The notes under the pieces were generated by a model, which saw only the letters and a program-made list of their open reading frames with translations, searched no databases and had not been told where the DNA came from. A stretch of 64,000 bases of DNA from Salvator merianae (taxonomy: Eukaryota; Chordata; Lepidosauria; Squamata; Teiidae): contig QVOM02000116.1 in the NCBI GenBank assembly GCA_003586115.2, forward strand, positions 34,127,946 to 34,191,945, in the 5' to 3' direction. A program made the position numbers and the translations under genes. This document shows, one piece after another, positions 37,200 through 48,899 of the stretch. Every line of letters begins with the position of its first letter. Position 1 is the stretch's first letter.

Positions 37200-39300
37200 T
37201 GAGCATCTTAAATCACACCACACAAATTGGAAAATGCATAGCCAATTTAAAATGACCATCCAACCATGGAAAGGTGAACCAAAATGTCTAAAACTTGTCA
37301 TTAAAAGGAGCAGTTAATTTATTTAATACTCCTAGAGCAATCCATACAAGACATTCAGTTTGTGACTGCCATGACAACAGAATCCTATCAAGACTTTGAT
37401 TCAGCTGCTATGAGCTCACTTGTCAAAGCACTGCTGTCCCTGCTCAAATCTGGAGGTATTGTTTACTTGGAAAATTGCATTTTTAATATTCAGCAGAAAT
37501 TGGAGGACAGATACAGCATGCAAATAGGCACTCCATCGTGACAACCTTCTCTTGTGATATGGTATGTTCCAGCCTACTCACCTTTCAAGTTAAATAAAAA
37601 TTTTGTGGGGGAGAGGAAGACATAATCCTTAACCTAAACCATGTTTGGTATTAATATCAGCATATGTATAACACAAATTTATCTATGAAACAGGGAAAGA
37701 CATTGTTTAAAAAGTGACCACACACTCCCTTGATCCTGACTATTTTTTAGATTTATAACTACGCAGAAGCTTAGGTTCAAATATTATAGTCTATACTTAC
37801 AAACTGATATTCTCTTTCACCTTTTCTGCTTACTTTTGTTCAAGACCTTTTTTTTATTCAAGATCCTCCATAAAATAGGTGTCGTATTCTTGACCTGTTC
37901 CGCACAGTACTGCATATTAAACATAGTAATAAGAAGGAAGAATTCCTCCAGGATGAGATTTTTCATTTGACTGTTTAAGAAGGTTTATTTGTTGGGATGC
38001 TATTCACCAAACCTACTGACAAATTTCCAAGGTTCTCAAGAAACATTCTGTAAAGGCAATTGAACACAATTAAAATTTAAACAGAAACTTGATTTTTTTA
38101 ATCGAGCACCATACTCAAAAGACTAGCATGCCATCTGTAGAGCTCATCTATGCAAAGGTGATAAATAGTATACATTAAAAGAAAACCAACTTAAAAATGT
38201 GAAAAATGATTACGTACTTCCATAACAGCTGCTATAAGCAGGTATAATTTCTGCAATTATAGAAGTGCAAAAGGCATGTGAATATTATGGTCAGAAATAC
38301 TGCATTGTGCTTTTGATTAGTACAAATGCTCAGTTGTTGAACACTGTGACCTCCGCAAGTCCTTTTGGTGAAAAGTGATATAGAAGTGCATAAATTAATA
38401 ATCAAAGAGCATTCACACTTCTTCAGAAAAAAATCATATCAATTATTTTCTTTTTGTCAACTTTTTCTCAATGTGCCTACACAATATAGCTAAAACAAGT
38501 AGTAACGTTCATTAACTAAAACTTACCTTTTCATTTATTAATCTAACAATATTTTCATTTTTAGCATATTTTTCAGAAATTCTTTGCATTCAAAAAATGA
38601 AAGCCTGTCTATGTACAGTAAGAGGAAATAAAAGTTCACATCACATCCCACTTGGGAAACAACCTTATAAACAGGAGGAATATAAGTGAAAAAATTCAGT
38701 GTTTCTCATTGTATAAGAGTATATATAACTTTTCATCAAAATCTCCAGACAGGAGACAAACTAATGAAGAAAGGACCAATAATGCACATACAGCCATTTT
38801 TCTGATTAAGTTCAGATTCATAGTGTGCTTAAGAAACATCTTTCTCACAGTATAAAAGTATATTCTTTTACATTTGCTCTGAAGCCTTAACTATTTAAAA
38901 TACTGAACATGATCCAAATTATATCTGACTATAACAAAAAAGCTATTCTGGTTGCTCTTCAGATCTTGTAAGTCTTTCAGCTTTCATAGAACAAAAATAA
39001 TAGAAAAAAGAACCAAATATAGGACTATTACTTCATGCAAGCAAATTCACAATTGTCAGATTTGTTGAGCAAATTCAATACTGGACCAATAACAAGCAAG
39101 ACAGCTGAGTGCATATAAAATATTTTCACATGAATATTTCCACAATTCTTTATGATTGAAGATATTCCTATGCAATTGGAAAATGAAAATAGGTAATGAT
39201 GCACTTAAGATAAGTAACCACACACAGTACATACCTGAATAAATGTTTATAATGTATATAATGTACAATGGGCATTGTAAGGTCAATTGTTGTTACTGGT
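37200..39300. other. Repeat-poor AT-rich intronic stretch
   Basis: No recognisable mobile element over about 2 kb, in contrast to the flanks. No exon seen. Confidence 0.45.
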
Positions 39301-39309
39301 TTATTATAG

Positions 39310-39790
39310 GTCGCATCCAAACAAGGTATAAAACTTGGGATTCTCTCAGCACTATGTTGGGATTGCCACAAGTGTCCATGGCAATTCCAGCATAGCCCTG
39401 GGATACTGCGTGAAATCCTGCAATATGGCTACTGTAGGAAAATCAACTCCCAACCCAGGTTTTATCGATTCAGCAAGAGGACTAGCCATGTCTGGACACT
39501 TGCTCCTGGGATCCGTCATCTTGGAAATGGCCATTGCGCATACACAGGGCCAAGCCAGGCCAAACATGGCCACTGTGCATGCCCAAGGGGTCGTGACTGC
39601 ACACTTCCTGATTTTTCACATTGTTGAAATACCCTGACGTATGTGCCCTACTATCATGGGAGGAAGCATCCAGACAGGTAATGCTTGCCCCACATGCTTG
39701 CCCCACAATGCTGACCTGTGGTCTGGCAGAGACAATAAGAGGCAATTGCAGGTTCCTGAGTTTTCCTCCCACCCTCTGCAGGCAGCCTAA
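39310..39790. mobile_element. Probable decayed DNA-element insertion
   Basis: GC-richer block opening GGTCGCATCCAAACAAGG and containing AAGCATCCAGACAGGTAATG near its right side. The tips recall family F but are not clearly inverted. The open frames in it are not genes. Confidence 0.3.
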
Positions 39791-41496
39791 GTCTCTTTTT
39801 TTCTATCTGTTATTCTGTATTGCTTGTCAACCATTTAATTAGATGTAGCCTCAATGTTAAAATATATTTCTTTATAACTGCATTTAGGATTAAAATAAAA
39901 TAATAAAAAAAAAGATAAGGAGCCAAACCATTCAGTCAAGATAAGGATAACGTAATTGTAGATGTTATAGGATTTTATCTGCATGAGCTACTGATGGGGC
40001 AACTCACGTCTGTCAGTGAGATACTGCTGCATTATGAGCAGTAGAAGCCTGTCTTCACTGCTGAGATTCCAAAGCAGCCGTTTAAGGACACGAGAACCAA
40101 ACTGCAGATGGAATGCTGCCTACAGCAGCCATAAAAAAGTGGCCAGAACTCCAGCCATGGACAGAAAGTCAAATCAACACACTGGCCATTGAATCAGATC
40201 AAGACAGGGCTGTGTGACAAACACTATTCCGCTGTTGACTCTGCAGAAAGGGGTATTCTGTAAGTTGTAATTCCTGCTCTCAGGAAAATGTGCAACTTCC
40301 ATGGGTTGGAGAAGGAATTGACCACTTCTGGAACACAACCATCTGTCTTCCTCCACTGCCCCCATCAGGCAACCAAAGCTCACCCTTCATCTTAAGTGTA
40401 GACACAACTCTAGACTAACAAGGATAAAAGGCCCAATAAAAGCCACTTTACATAGTTTTAATGATCCAAATCACAGCCAAATTAGCTATGTATATCTAAA
40501 AATAAAGCAGAGTTAAAGAGCAGCTAATGAGAGGAATGAGAAAATTTGCATAAAGAAGGCAAAATACTGTGGGGGACCCTTTTTCCATGGCACCCAGCGA
40601 AACATTGCTGGAAATGATGTGCCACTGAAAAGGCCCTCCCAGAAACAGCAAAAGCCACAAACTGCCTCTGAAGGCTCCTCGAGAGGAAGTGACTGTGACT
40701 GGAGCAGGATGGGCTGGAGTGGGAAGGGCTAGGACTGTCCCAGGACTGAGGAGTTAAGTGTGGAAAGGGTCTCAGTGGCCAATTAATCACAGATGGAAGG
40801 CAACATACAGGACATCAATACAAGTGCACGCCTTGTTCACAATATCTCAAAGACTTGCCTTTAAATGCATACCAACTTCTGTCTTCACCAATGTCGGCTA
40901 GGACTGGCAGGAGTTGTAATCCAAATCATCTAGAAGGCATTAGGTTAGTGAAAATTGCCAATAGTAATTTTGTTCTTCATGCTTCTTCATTACTATAACA
41001 AAACTTCCGGCACATCATGGAACTTCAGAATAAAGAGACTGCCACTAACTCCAGATCAAAACATACATGAGAGCAATAAAAGTTGTCACTGGTGGCTGTT
41101 GTTTTGTTTTTCTTTAAGTCCAAGGAAATATTTTTGGCAAATAAAATAATCCTGCAAGGTAAAACTATTTGAAAAAATATTTTGTGACTTCTACCTTCAT
41201 GGTTTATGAAATCATTGTGTTATACTTTCTGAAAGCAACATCTAATAGAATATTCTTACTTGTAGGAAGGTTTTTTTTAAAAACAAGTTTGCTTTTAATA
41301 ATCATGGAGAGGGGAAACACACACTACCAATGTGCTACTCAAGCAAAATAAACCATGAAGATCAAGCATACACACATAAGCATCAACTAACTCAGTTTCG
41401 ACACACATTCAGACTCAAATCTAGAAGTCATCAAGCTGCAGCCACGCTTTTCCACTTGGACACCATTTTTTCCGATCTACAATCACTGTCACATAC

Positions 41497-41604
41497 GTTA
41501 CTGATTTGCTCCTGAGTCCTTTTCAGTCTTTGCAATTCTGGAGTGTCAGTTACAATGCTGAAACCTCTTCCTTTACTTTCTTCAAAGTCACGTTTGTATT
41601 TGAC
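41497..41604 (-). CDS. NEBL: NEBL LIM-nebulette (LASP2) exon 4, nebulin-like repeat (36 codons)
   Basis: The 108-bp phase-0 exon encodes [20 protein letters not shown] and [16 protein letters not shown]. The acceptor is ACTTATAG and the donor is AAC|GTATGT. The sequence is that of a nebulin repeat specific to LIM-nebulette, the short ubiquitous product of the NEBL locus. That product consists of a LIM domain, nebulin repeats, a linker and an SH3 domain. It lies upstream of the nebulette first exon, so nebulette transcripts do not contain it. Its phase-0 end allows direct splicing to the shared 3' repeat exons beyond the left edge. Confidence 0.95.
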
Positions 41605-42949
41605 CTATAAGACAGGAAAAAAAGAATTTCACTACATTCACAAGAAATTTAAGTCACCACACAAAGATCTAGAAATCCTTAAGCAGTTCTTCCTTTTAAT
41701 TGACAGAATCATTTTTCTGCCTCTTTTCTTACTTTACAGAAAAAACACAAGCTCCCCTTAGCATGGAGCAGTGAAAAAAACAACCACCCATGTCCTATCT
41801 ACCCCTATCTCAACTAACTGTTTTTAAAAAATTATAAGGGATCCTGGATGGACAGGTGAAGTTATTTATGGCTGCCATCTAAACACAGTTAAAATGGGGA
41901 TTTCTAGCACCAGTTTCTGCTCAAAGACCTGGAAGAGTCACTCTCCTGGCACTGTTTCCAAAAAACAAGCCATATCCTAGGCCAATGTTTGTCATGGGAC
42001 ACTGGCTGAAAGACATCTGGATGGTCAATGTTTTAGCATCCTTTAAATGCATGGTTGGAGGAGCTCCAGTTTTGGGTTCTATGGCTATAAGGGCAGCTAG
42101 GAAACTTTACTGCAGAACTGTAGCAGTCTAGAGATTTTTTATTCCCACACAGAGAAACTGCTGCACTGCTGGTGACAAATTATTCCACTAGTGACTTGTG
42201 TAATACAGCCTATAATTTCCTAGATGTGTTGTGGAAGTACAGCATCTACACAAAGAAGGAATCCTGGATTTGCTTGACTTAGTCATATCCTTTCAAAACA
42301 GCGTTATTTGACATAGGACTCTAGCTGAAAACAAAGAGATATATATTCATAAATAATCATAAATATATTCATGACTATTATTCGACAGATTAACACTATG
42401 ACTTGAAAAATCACCACTGTATGTAACCAGTCATGTGATAACAGATTTTGTGTTCATTTTTAGCTATATACCAGATTCATCTTGTCCCAGCTATAAGGAA
42501 TATTGAAATTACTATGTATTTATATTACTACTGTTTTCTACATGTCTGATGAGATCAAAAAGATTCCTCTGTAGAACACATTATTTCACAAAAGAAAACA
42601 GATCTGTATAAAGATAGCGTTTTCCTAAAGTAAAGTTAACTGAAGGCTATATATCTGCTGAATATCTAAAACAAAATACCAATCTGTAGCTTGTGAATTT
42701 GTGATTCACTTTTCTTCATTGATTTGTTCCATATTTACAAGGCCCCATGTTAAATGGTGGGAGGCTCTTTTGCTCCACCTTTCAATGAAAGCCAGGAGCT
42801 ACATGGGAAATGTCTACCCAACTAGGCCATACCCTGGGACTCCTTACTGTATTCAAAGGAGCTGCTGTCATTTTGTGGCATTTTTGTATCAACAGGTTGG
42901 CAGTGAGTGTGTGGTCCAATTCAGTGAACACAGCTCATTCATTGCCTAG

Positions 42950-43118
42950 GCTGCATCCAGACGTCACTTACTTATTCTGCTATATTTAGATATTCCAGAA
43001 TAAAGCACAGGATAAAGCATGGATATTCCAGAATAAAGCATGGATATTCTGGAATATCCATGTTTTATTCTGGAATATCCAAATATTGTGGAATAAGTAA
43101 GCAGCAGCCAGATGAAGT
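42950..43118. mobile_element. Foldback element, family F, with a nested palindrome
   Basis: GGCTGCATCCAGACGTCACT at the left and GTAAGCAGCAGCCAGATGAA at the right are inverted relatives. The centre (43021-43080) is a 29-bp-arm palindrome. Confidence 0.6.
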
Positions 43119-43447
43119 CCTAGATAGTTTGCTCTTAGTTGAAAAGGCAAAAAGTAAAAAAAAAAATAAAGTGATTGTAAACTTGCAAAGAATTGGGGGT
43201 GTTCTGAATCATGCTGTTACATGGAGAGCGTTCTCTCTAAACTCCTGTAGACATTTGAAAAGGGCAGAGAAGCTACAGAAAGGTTTCTGGAGTTAAAAAT
43301 GTAGTACTTATAGACTAGGGTCCATTCAAATTTTTAAAACATACAAACATGAGCTACAGCAATCAATGGCAACCTAGCAAATCTCAAGTTGCTAGGACTT
43401 CTGAAAGAGACCATATTTCCATATTAATGTTGTTCTCTGACCAGCGA

Positions 43448-43566
43448 CAGCTGGCGGCTTTAAGCAGATCGACCTGCTGAGGCAGTATGGAGACATGGAG
43501 GCCCTGCGAACGGCCATGGCACGCTTCGCGTGGGGCGCGAACACCTCAGCTTAAAGCCGCCGGCTG
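43448..43566. repeat. GC-rich inverted repeat (18-bp arms, 83-bp spacer)
   Basis: CAGCTGGCGGCTTTAAGC and GCTTAAAGCCGCCGGCTG are inverted copies with one mismatch. The spacer is CpG-rich (CGCTTCGCGTGGGGCGCG) in otherwise AT-rich DNA. Confidence 0.7.
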
Positions 43567-43807
43567 CCACTGCCTCTGACCCTGCTTCTTAATACCCTGT
43601 TCTGTATGGATTTTAATGTTCATTGTTGTTATTTCATTACTCAATTGAGAACACTTAGTGAAAAGTAAATAAAGTTAATAAATAAATTTATAGTCAACAT
43701 AAATAAATAACATATAAAAAGTGAAATGGTCAAAGGACAATCAAAATCCTGTGGAGCAGCACAAGAAAGGTAACATCTAAAAAAAGACAGAAACCTTGAA
43801 GGATTTG

Positions 43808-43938
43808 TTGGCCATTTCCACATATATCTTGGGCCTCTTCCCTTGGCCATTTCCACATATATCTTGGGCCTCTTCCCTTGGCCATTTCCACATATATCTT
43901 GGGCCTCTTCCCTTGGCCATTTCCACATATATCTTGGG
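43808..43938. repeat. 35-bp minisatellite, about 3.7 units
   Basis: The unit begins TTGGCCATTTCCACATATAT and ends CTTGGGCCTCTTCCC. Units at 43808, 43843 and 43878 look identical. The last, partial unit runs directly into a family E foldback element. Confidence 0.95.
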
Positions 43939-44067
43939 TGATTCTGTGCTGGCCAATATCCTGGACCAGCAAGCATACTAGGAGCCTCCCTTCAACAGCG
44001 CAAGCATGCAGAAGGGAAGCTTCTAATACACTTGCTGGTCCAGTATACTGGCTAGTGCAGCATCACC
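43937..44067. mobile_element. Foldback element, family E (131 bp)
   Basis: The left half GGTGATTCTGTGCTGGCCA ... CTGGACCAGCAAGCATACTA pairs with the right half TTGCTGGTCCAGTATACTGG ... CAGCATCACC. The tips fold over about 50 bases. No coding content. Confidence 0.75.
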
Positions 44068-44479
44068 TCATGTTGAATAGAAGATAATCACTCCGGCTGT
44101 CTTTTCTAATTCAAGTCTTTGGCTCCTTGCCATCGCAGGGCATTTTGTGGCTTAGACATCATATCAGTGCTATGTTCATGGTGCTCTGAACTTCTCCCTC
44201 AGAAGTGCAGCCAAGAGGAAGAGCCCCAGAGTTCTGGTTTCTGTTTCCAGTTAAGCAGCAACTTCCCTTGGACTGGTATCAAGGGGACATAATTGAAAGC
44301 CTCATTTTTACCCATCCAAGCCATAATCTGGTAAGATTAATATAGAGAACCTTTACGCATGTTTACTTACATAGAACATATGGTTAGAATTGCAGTTAAA
44401 GGCATCTGATAAAAAAATACCAGGGGTAGGCCTCCTTAGTCTCAGCAGAGAAAGATTGAAAGTTTCTGCATGATGGCAG

Positions 44480-45000
44480 AGACAATGCAGTAATCAGAGA
44501 TTGCTACTTTAGCAATCTCCGATTACTGCACTGTCAAGAGAACTAGCAGTGGCATGCAGTTCCAGCAGTGACATGCTGCTGCTGCTGCTGCTGCCGCCGC
44601 CACTGCCACTACTGCTGCTACCACCAAGAACAATGAAGTCAGGGAACTTTTGTTCCCTTGTTTGATGTTCCCACCCAAGGCTTTTTGCAAAGTACAAGAA
44701 ATGGCCACCAAAGTAGGCCATTTTCCTGTGCTCTGCAAAATAAGGAGTGCTGTGCCTGGTAAGTGTGGACAGCACAGATGGAGGAGAACAATGAGAAGCA
44801 CTAACAGAACTCTTCCCATCACTCTGCCAATACAGCACTCTAACACGTGCTTACAGTACAGTGCAGTGAGTGGTCCCAGTGTCCAGGGTCACACAAATCT
44901 TGTGGTGCAACAGGGGCCCAAAGATGTGCATCCTCTGCACCATCAGGGCAGTCCTGTGGTGCCCCATGCAAATCTTGCCATTATGATAAAACCTTTGCCC
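44480..45000. mobile_element. Hairpin-core element with (CTG)n tract
   Basis: It contains a 43-bp near-perfect hairpin (44487-44529), a CTG/CCG/CTA trinucleotide tract (44574-44622) and the core AGGGAACTTTTGTTCCCT (44641-44658). The ends are not resolved. The open frames across it are not genes. Confidence 0.4.
44574..44622. repeat. (CTG)n/(CCG)n trinucleotide tract
   Basis: CTG units, then CCGCCGCCACTGCCACTACT-like variants. Not in a supported coding frame. Confidence 0.9.
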
Positions 45001-45549
45001 TAGTTCAGTTGTAATTTTATATTCAGCTATGCTGCTTTGTTAAGGAAAAAAGGGAACACATATTCATGCAAATTGCTGTAAAAGGAAGAGAAGGTACAAA
45101 ATGCAAAAGGGTGGGAAAGTACAAAATTTCTAATTCTTTCAACAAAATAATCTTAGGATATAATACAAAATACACATAAGATATGCATGCTTCGAGTAGG
45201 TATGCGTGTGCACAAGCATGCACCCACACATAGTATAAACTACGTTTGGGTTTTCAACCTTCCTGTTTGTTTCTCTATTCAACTGTATTTTTGAATATTT
45301 TTGAATATTTTATTTATAAACAGCTTAGGTTTTATTAGTTCTGCTTGACACAAAAACATCTTTGGCCAGGGTGAATACATTTGGCACTAGTTATAGACCA
45401 GGTGGTATCACTTTCTGTCAACCATCTGGTCTCAGTTTGCTCTTGGTTAGGAGCACTAATACCACATTGCACAGAAATTACTATTCAGTATATTAGAAGG
45501 AAGGAAGGAAAGAGTTGCTTTTATATAGCTGTTTAAGATTGAAAAATAA

Positions 45550-46050
45550 AATTATTTGGTTTGACATTTAAAAATTCTGTATCTATATATCTGTTTTTTG
45601 TATCTTTGTTCTTTATGCATTTTCCACTATTCAAAGAAAGTGGAACATCATGGATTACTTTTTGATCCAAAATGTCCACTGTTCTCTGAACTAGAAGTGT
45701 CAAACATAAATTTTTGGGTTGGACATATCAGTGTTGCGTGCAACTCTGTCGATATTATAGGCAAGATCAAGAGCACTGCAGCCCAGCACACTAAAAAGAA
45801 TCCTACATTTGTAGTGCTCTTCTCAAAGCAGCAGTATGCTGTTTGCATGCCTGCCACCGCTCCCAGCTGTGCAATCATCACACTTTTCCAGCCAATCAAG
45901 CACAGAAAATGGTCCCATGGAAAGCATCACTTCTCACACATGACCTCACATGGTGTCAAACAGAAACATGAAGTCACATGTTGTGCTCTCCAAGCATACT
46001 CATGTTGTAAAAGCCAAACCTTTCTTAAAAACTAACCCTTAATGGCTAAT
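45550..46050. other. Intronic block with a chance open frame
   Basis: A 145-codon plus-strand frame (45598-46035) shows no known domain, no splice context and no codon pattern I trust. Treated as non-coding. Confidence 0.4.
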
Positions 46051-46764
46051 CATTTTATTATATAATGGCTTTCTCTGCACACTTGTACCAAAAACCTGGG
46101 ATCTGGACCAGATGATTCCAAAGACCATTTACAGCAATGAAATTTTGCACTCAGCTCAGAGTCTAATAGAACATGTGGGGTTAAGACACAAATCTTGACA
46201 GTAAGCCCCCTTTGTAAAAGTTGTTTTCACGACTTTAATCCTGTCAACCAGCCAAACAGGAAGATAGCATTTAAGCTATTAGAGTTTCATACCTTGAGTG
46301 AGAGCAGCTACAAGAACTGGTATGATAATGCAAGTGCCCAAATTGAATGACTGATGGAATTAACTCAACTTGTTCACATGTTTTGGAAAGCCTGAAAGTT
46401 GCTCAATCTATGGCTTTCCCCCTTTCCCCACCTAAATAGTCCATTTTTCCCCCTGACCCAAGGGTAGGGTTTGGGGTATAAGAATAGGTGTCCTTGTCCA
46501 CTCAGTGTCCCTGGCTTTCACTGGGTCCAATTCTATGCTGTTGTGTGTGCATGACCTCCCTGATGTCACCATTTTATCACCTTGCAAGAGCTGAACTTTA
46601 GGTTCATCTTCCCAAGAACCTAAATTTTGTATACTGTATGTTTGGGCTCTTGTGCTGAGGGCAAGCTAGTTTGCTGAGATCACTGTGGAGATGAGGTTCT
46701 AACTCACTCTCTGAACCTTAGGGTTGCTGCATACTGAGAGATAAAGGCAGCTTGACCTCTCTCT

Positions 46765-47022
46765 GGTCTTTTCTGCACAGCCCTTAATGCATGTAGTACA
46801 CAAGTAGGTCTCACAGGTCTGCACATTAATCCAAACCTATGAGGCCGCACATCCTGCTAGTCTACTCTCTCTGCATTAGACAGAGCATGCAGAAGCATGC
46901 CTCCCGTGTTCAGGACTACCGAGGAACACATTTCAGCAGTGCACCATAGGAGACCACTGAAATGCATCCCTCAGAGGCCCCAAGTCTAGGAATTTTGTTC
47001 CTAGCCCTCAGAGGCTTGGGAT
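46765..47022. mobile_element. Non-autonomous DNA element, TIR family A, truncated
   Basis: It starts TGGTCTTTTCTGCACAGCCC and shares the body of the 3.7-kb copy (GTGCACCATAGGAGACCACT). It ends just after the hairpin core CTAGGAATTTTGTTCCTAG (46986-47004). Confidence 0.55.
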
Positions 47023-47393
47023 GCAGTTCCCTTAATAATTTGGGAACATCAGCCTGACCAGATAACTCAGCTGCCTACAGATGTGGTATGCCTTTGCAAG
47101 GCAAAAGATGTGCTGAGAAAAATGTTTTTCTGGCCTTGATCCCAAATTCAAAATGTTGAGAATTTTCTGCATCTTCATTATGAAGGGATCGCTGACTGAG
47201 GTAGAGATCCCACTCACAATGCTGGCCTGAATAGTTTTCTCACTGTTTGATGGAGCATGGATTCACTGCCACCAAACATGCTCCCAGCAGTATAGTTGCT
47301 GCGGACATCATGAAGAACATTAAGGACTTTGATTTTACCTTTCACCATCAAGCCTTGTGCCACTTGGCCATAATTAGGTTCCATATCTAAGCA

Positions 47394-47600
47394 CTGTCCT
47401 TATTCCAGATTATATCCCAGAATAGGGACTTGCCATCCACATGCAGGCGCAGACTATGGCAACCCAATACAGCTTCTGAAGCCGGAAACAATGGTTCCTG
47501 GTTCCAAAATTGCTGACTGGGGGTACGTCTGCTGGGTGTCCAGAAGTGGCACACTTCCAGCACCACTTCCAGGTGTCCAATAAAATGGCGCCAGGCTTGG
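47394..47600. mobile_element. Family D-like element
   Basis: CTTATTCCAGATTATATCCC and TAGGGACTTGCCATCCACAT match the 21.8-kb element. A decayed hairpin core (47481-47501) lies inside. The right boundary is uncertain. Confidence 0.45.
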
Positions 47601-47680
47601 TATACCAGACCATGGTCTGGTGTGTTCTCTATACAAATTTTTCTGTCCTTTTCCAACAGCATCTGCCACACTCAGAATTT

Positions 47681-47816
47681 AGAAGCCGCTTTGAGTCAGC
47701 TTCGGCCGAGAAAAGTGGGGTATAAAAACCAAGTTGTTCTCCTTCTCCTTCTCCTTCTCCTTCTCCTTCTCCTTCTCCTTCTCCTTCTCCTTCTCCTTCT
47801 CCTTCTCCTTCTCCTT
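47681..47816 (+). repeat. SINE 3' end with (TTCTCC)n hexamer tail
   Basis: A 5'-truncated copy of the same SINE starts at AGAAGCCGCTTTGAG. Its tail (47737-47816) has expanded as roughly 13 uninterrupted TTCTCC units. The poly-leucine open frame across it is an artefact. Confidence 0.8.
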
Positions 47817-48899
47817 AATGTTTTAGACCTGAAACTGGCTACTGAGGCTAAAGATCCTAGGATCCATGGTCCAGAAAATGAACAACATTGGCTCTCTATA
47901 ATCTAATCACAAAAGTATGAAGTACATCTCCCTCTTTCTAAAACAAGAAACAGCACCCTGATTCTGTAAATAAAATGACAATATTTCATAACTGGATATT
48001 AATTAAGAAAACATTCACAAAGAATTCCAACTTCAGTAGCAGAGACACTAATTTAAAACATTTATGATTTTTGCAGCATAGTGTTCCAATGTGCCTTCAG
48101 GGACTCATTTCAATTACTTGCAACTGAAGGCACATTGTCCCTACATGCCACAAAAATATCGGCATCCGTCCTGCTTAATGCAAAGACTGTCAGTGGATTT
48201 TAAAATAATAATGATGGTGATAATAATAATAACAACAATATGTCAAGTGACTTTAAAGTATTCTGATCGGAAAAGATGTGGTAAAAATGCATATGCCAAT
48301 AAGAAGAAAAATCCCTGCCTAAATTGCCATTGATTCACCACTGCATATGACACTTTACAAAAGCTGGGAGCTTGGGTACCAAAAAAAGCAAATGTGTTTG
48401 CTTCAATTACTCATTTTTAACATAAGCCCAAAGTAAAAGTATGGGACAACTTCATATGATTAAAAAAATTAAAAATGTAACTAAACTTGACTCTCTTCTG
48501 CTCTGCTTTTCAGCTAAAAATTATTTCTAGAGCAGCATCATAAATCAATAAAAGCAAGATACTCACTGCCCTCAGGTTCACTGTATGAAAGACATGATAG
48601 AAAAAAATCAAACAAAAGAAAATGGGTAAATATAGGTACTAGTCATCAGGTTTGAGAAACTAGTCTTCAAGTTCCTAAACTCTTTTATGTATTGTTGCTG
48701 TTTTTTCACAATAGAGGTTAAGCCATTAATATAAGTGGTTCATCATGATCTGCTATCCCATAGGTGCTCAATGTGTGGCACTCCAGACACTCCTGAACTG
48801 CAGACAAAGTTGGAATCATGAGTGTTGTAGTTCAAAAACATATGCAGAGACATGCCTCTGTCCTACCCTAAATAGTACTAGTAACATACTCCCAGTTCT

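Noticed and set aside
37018..37206. Cys-rich membrane-like frame as a NEBL exon
   Set aside because: The splice phase does not fit the preceding NEBL exon and no nebulin motif is present; kept only as an exon-like island.
43641..43976. Frame with repeated GNGQGKRPKIYVEMA-like units
   Set aside because: Translation of a 35-bp minisatellite; several frames are open equally because the unit lacks stops.
44509..44846. Ser/Ala-rich frames
   Set aside because: Translation of a CTG/CCG tract inside a repeat element.
45598..46035. 145-codon plus-strand open frame
   Set aside because: No known domain, no homologue recognised and no promoter or splice context; the length is possible by chance in 64 kb.
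47622..47906. Poly-leucine frame
   Set aside because: Produced by the (TTCTCC)n tail of a SINE.
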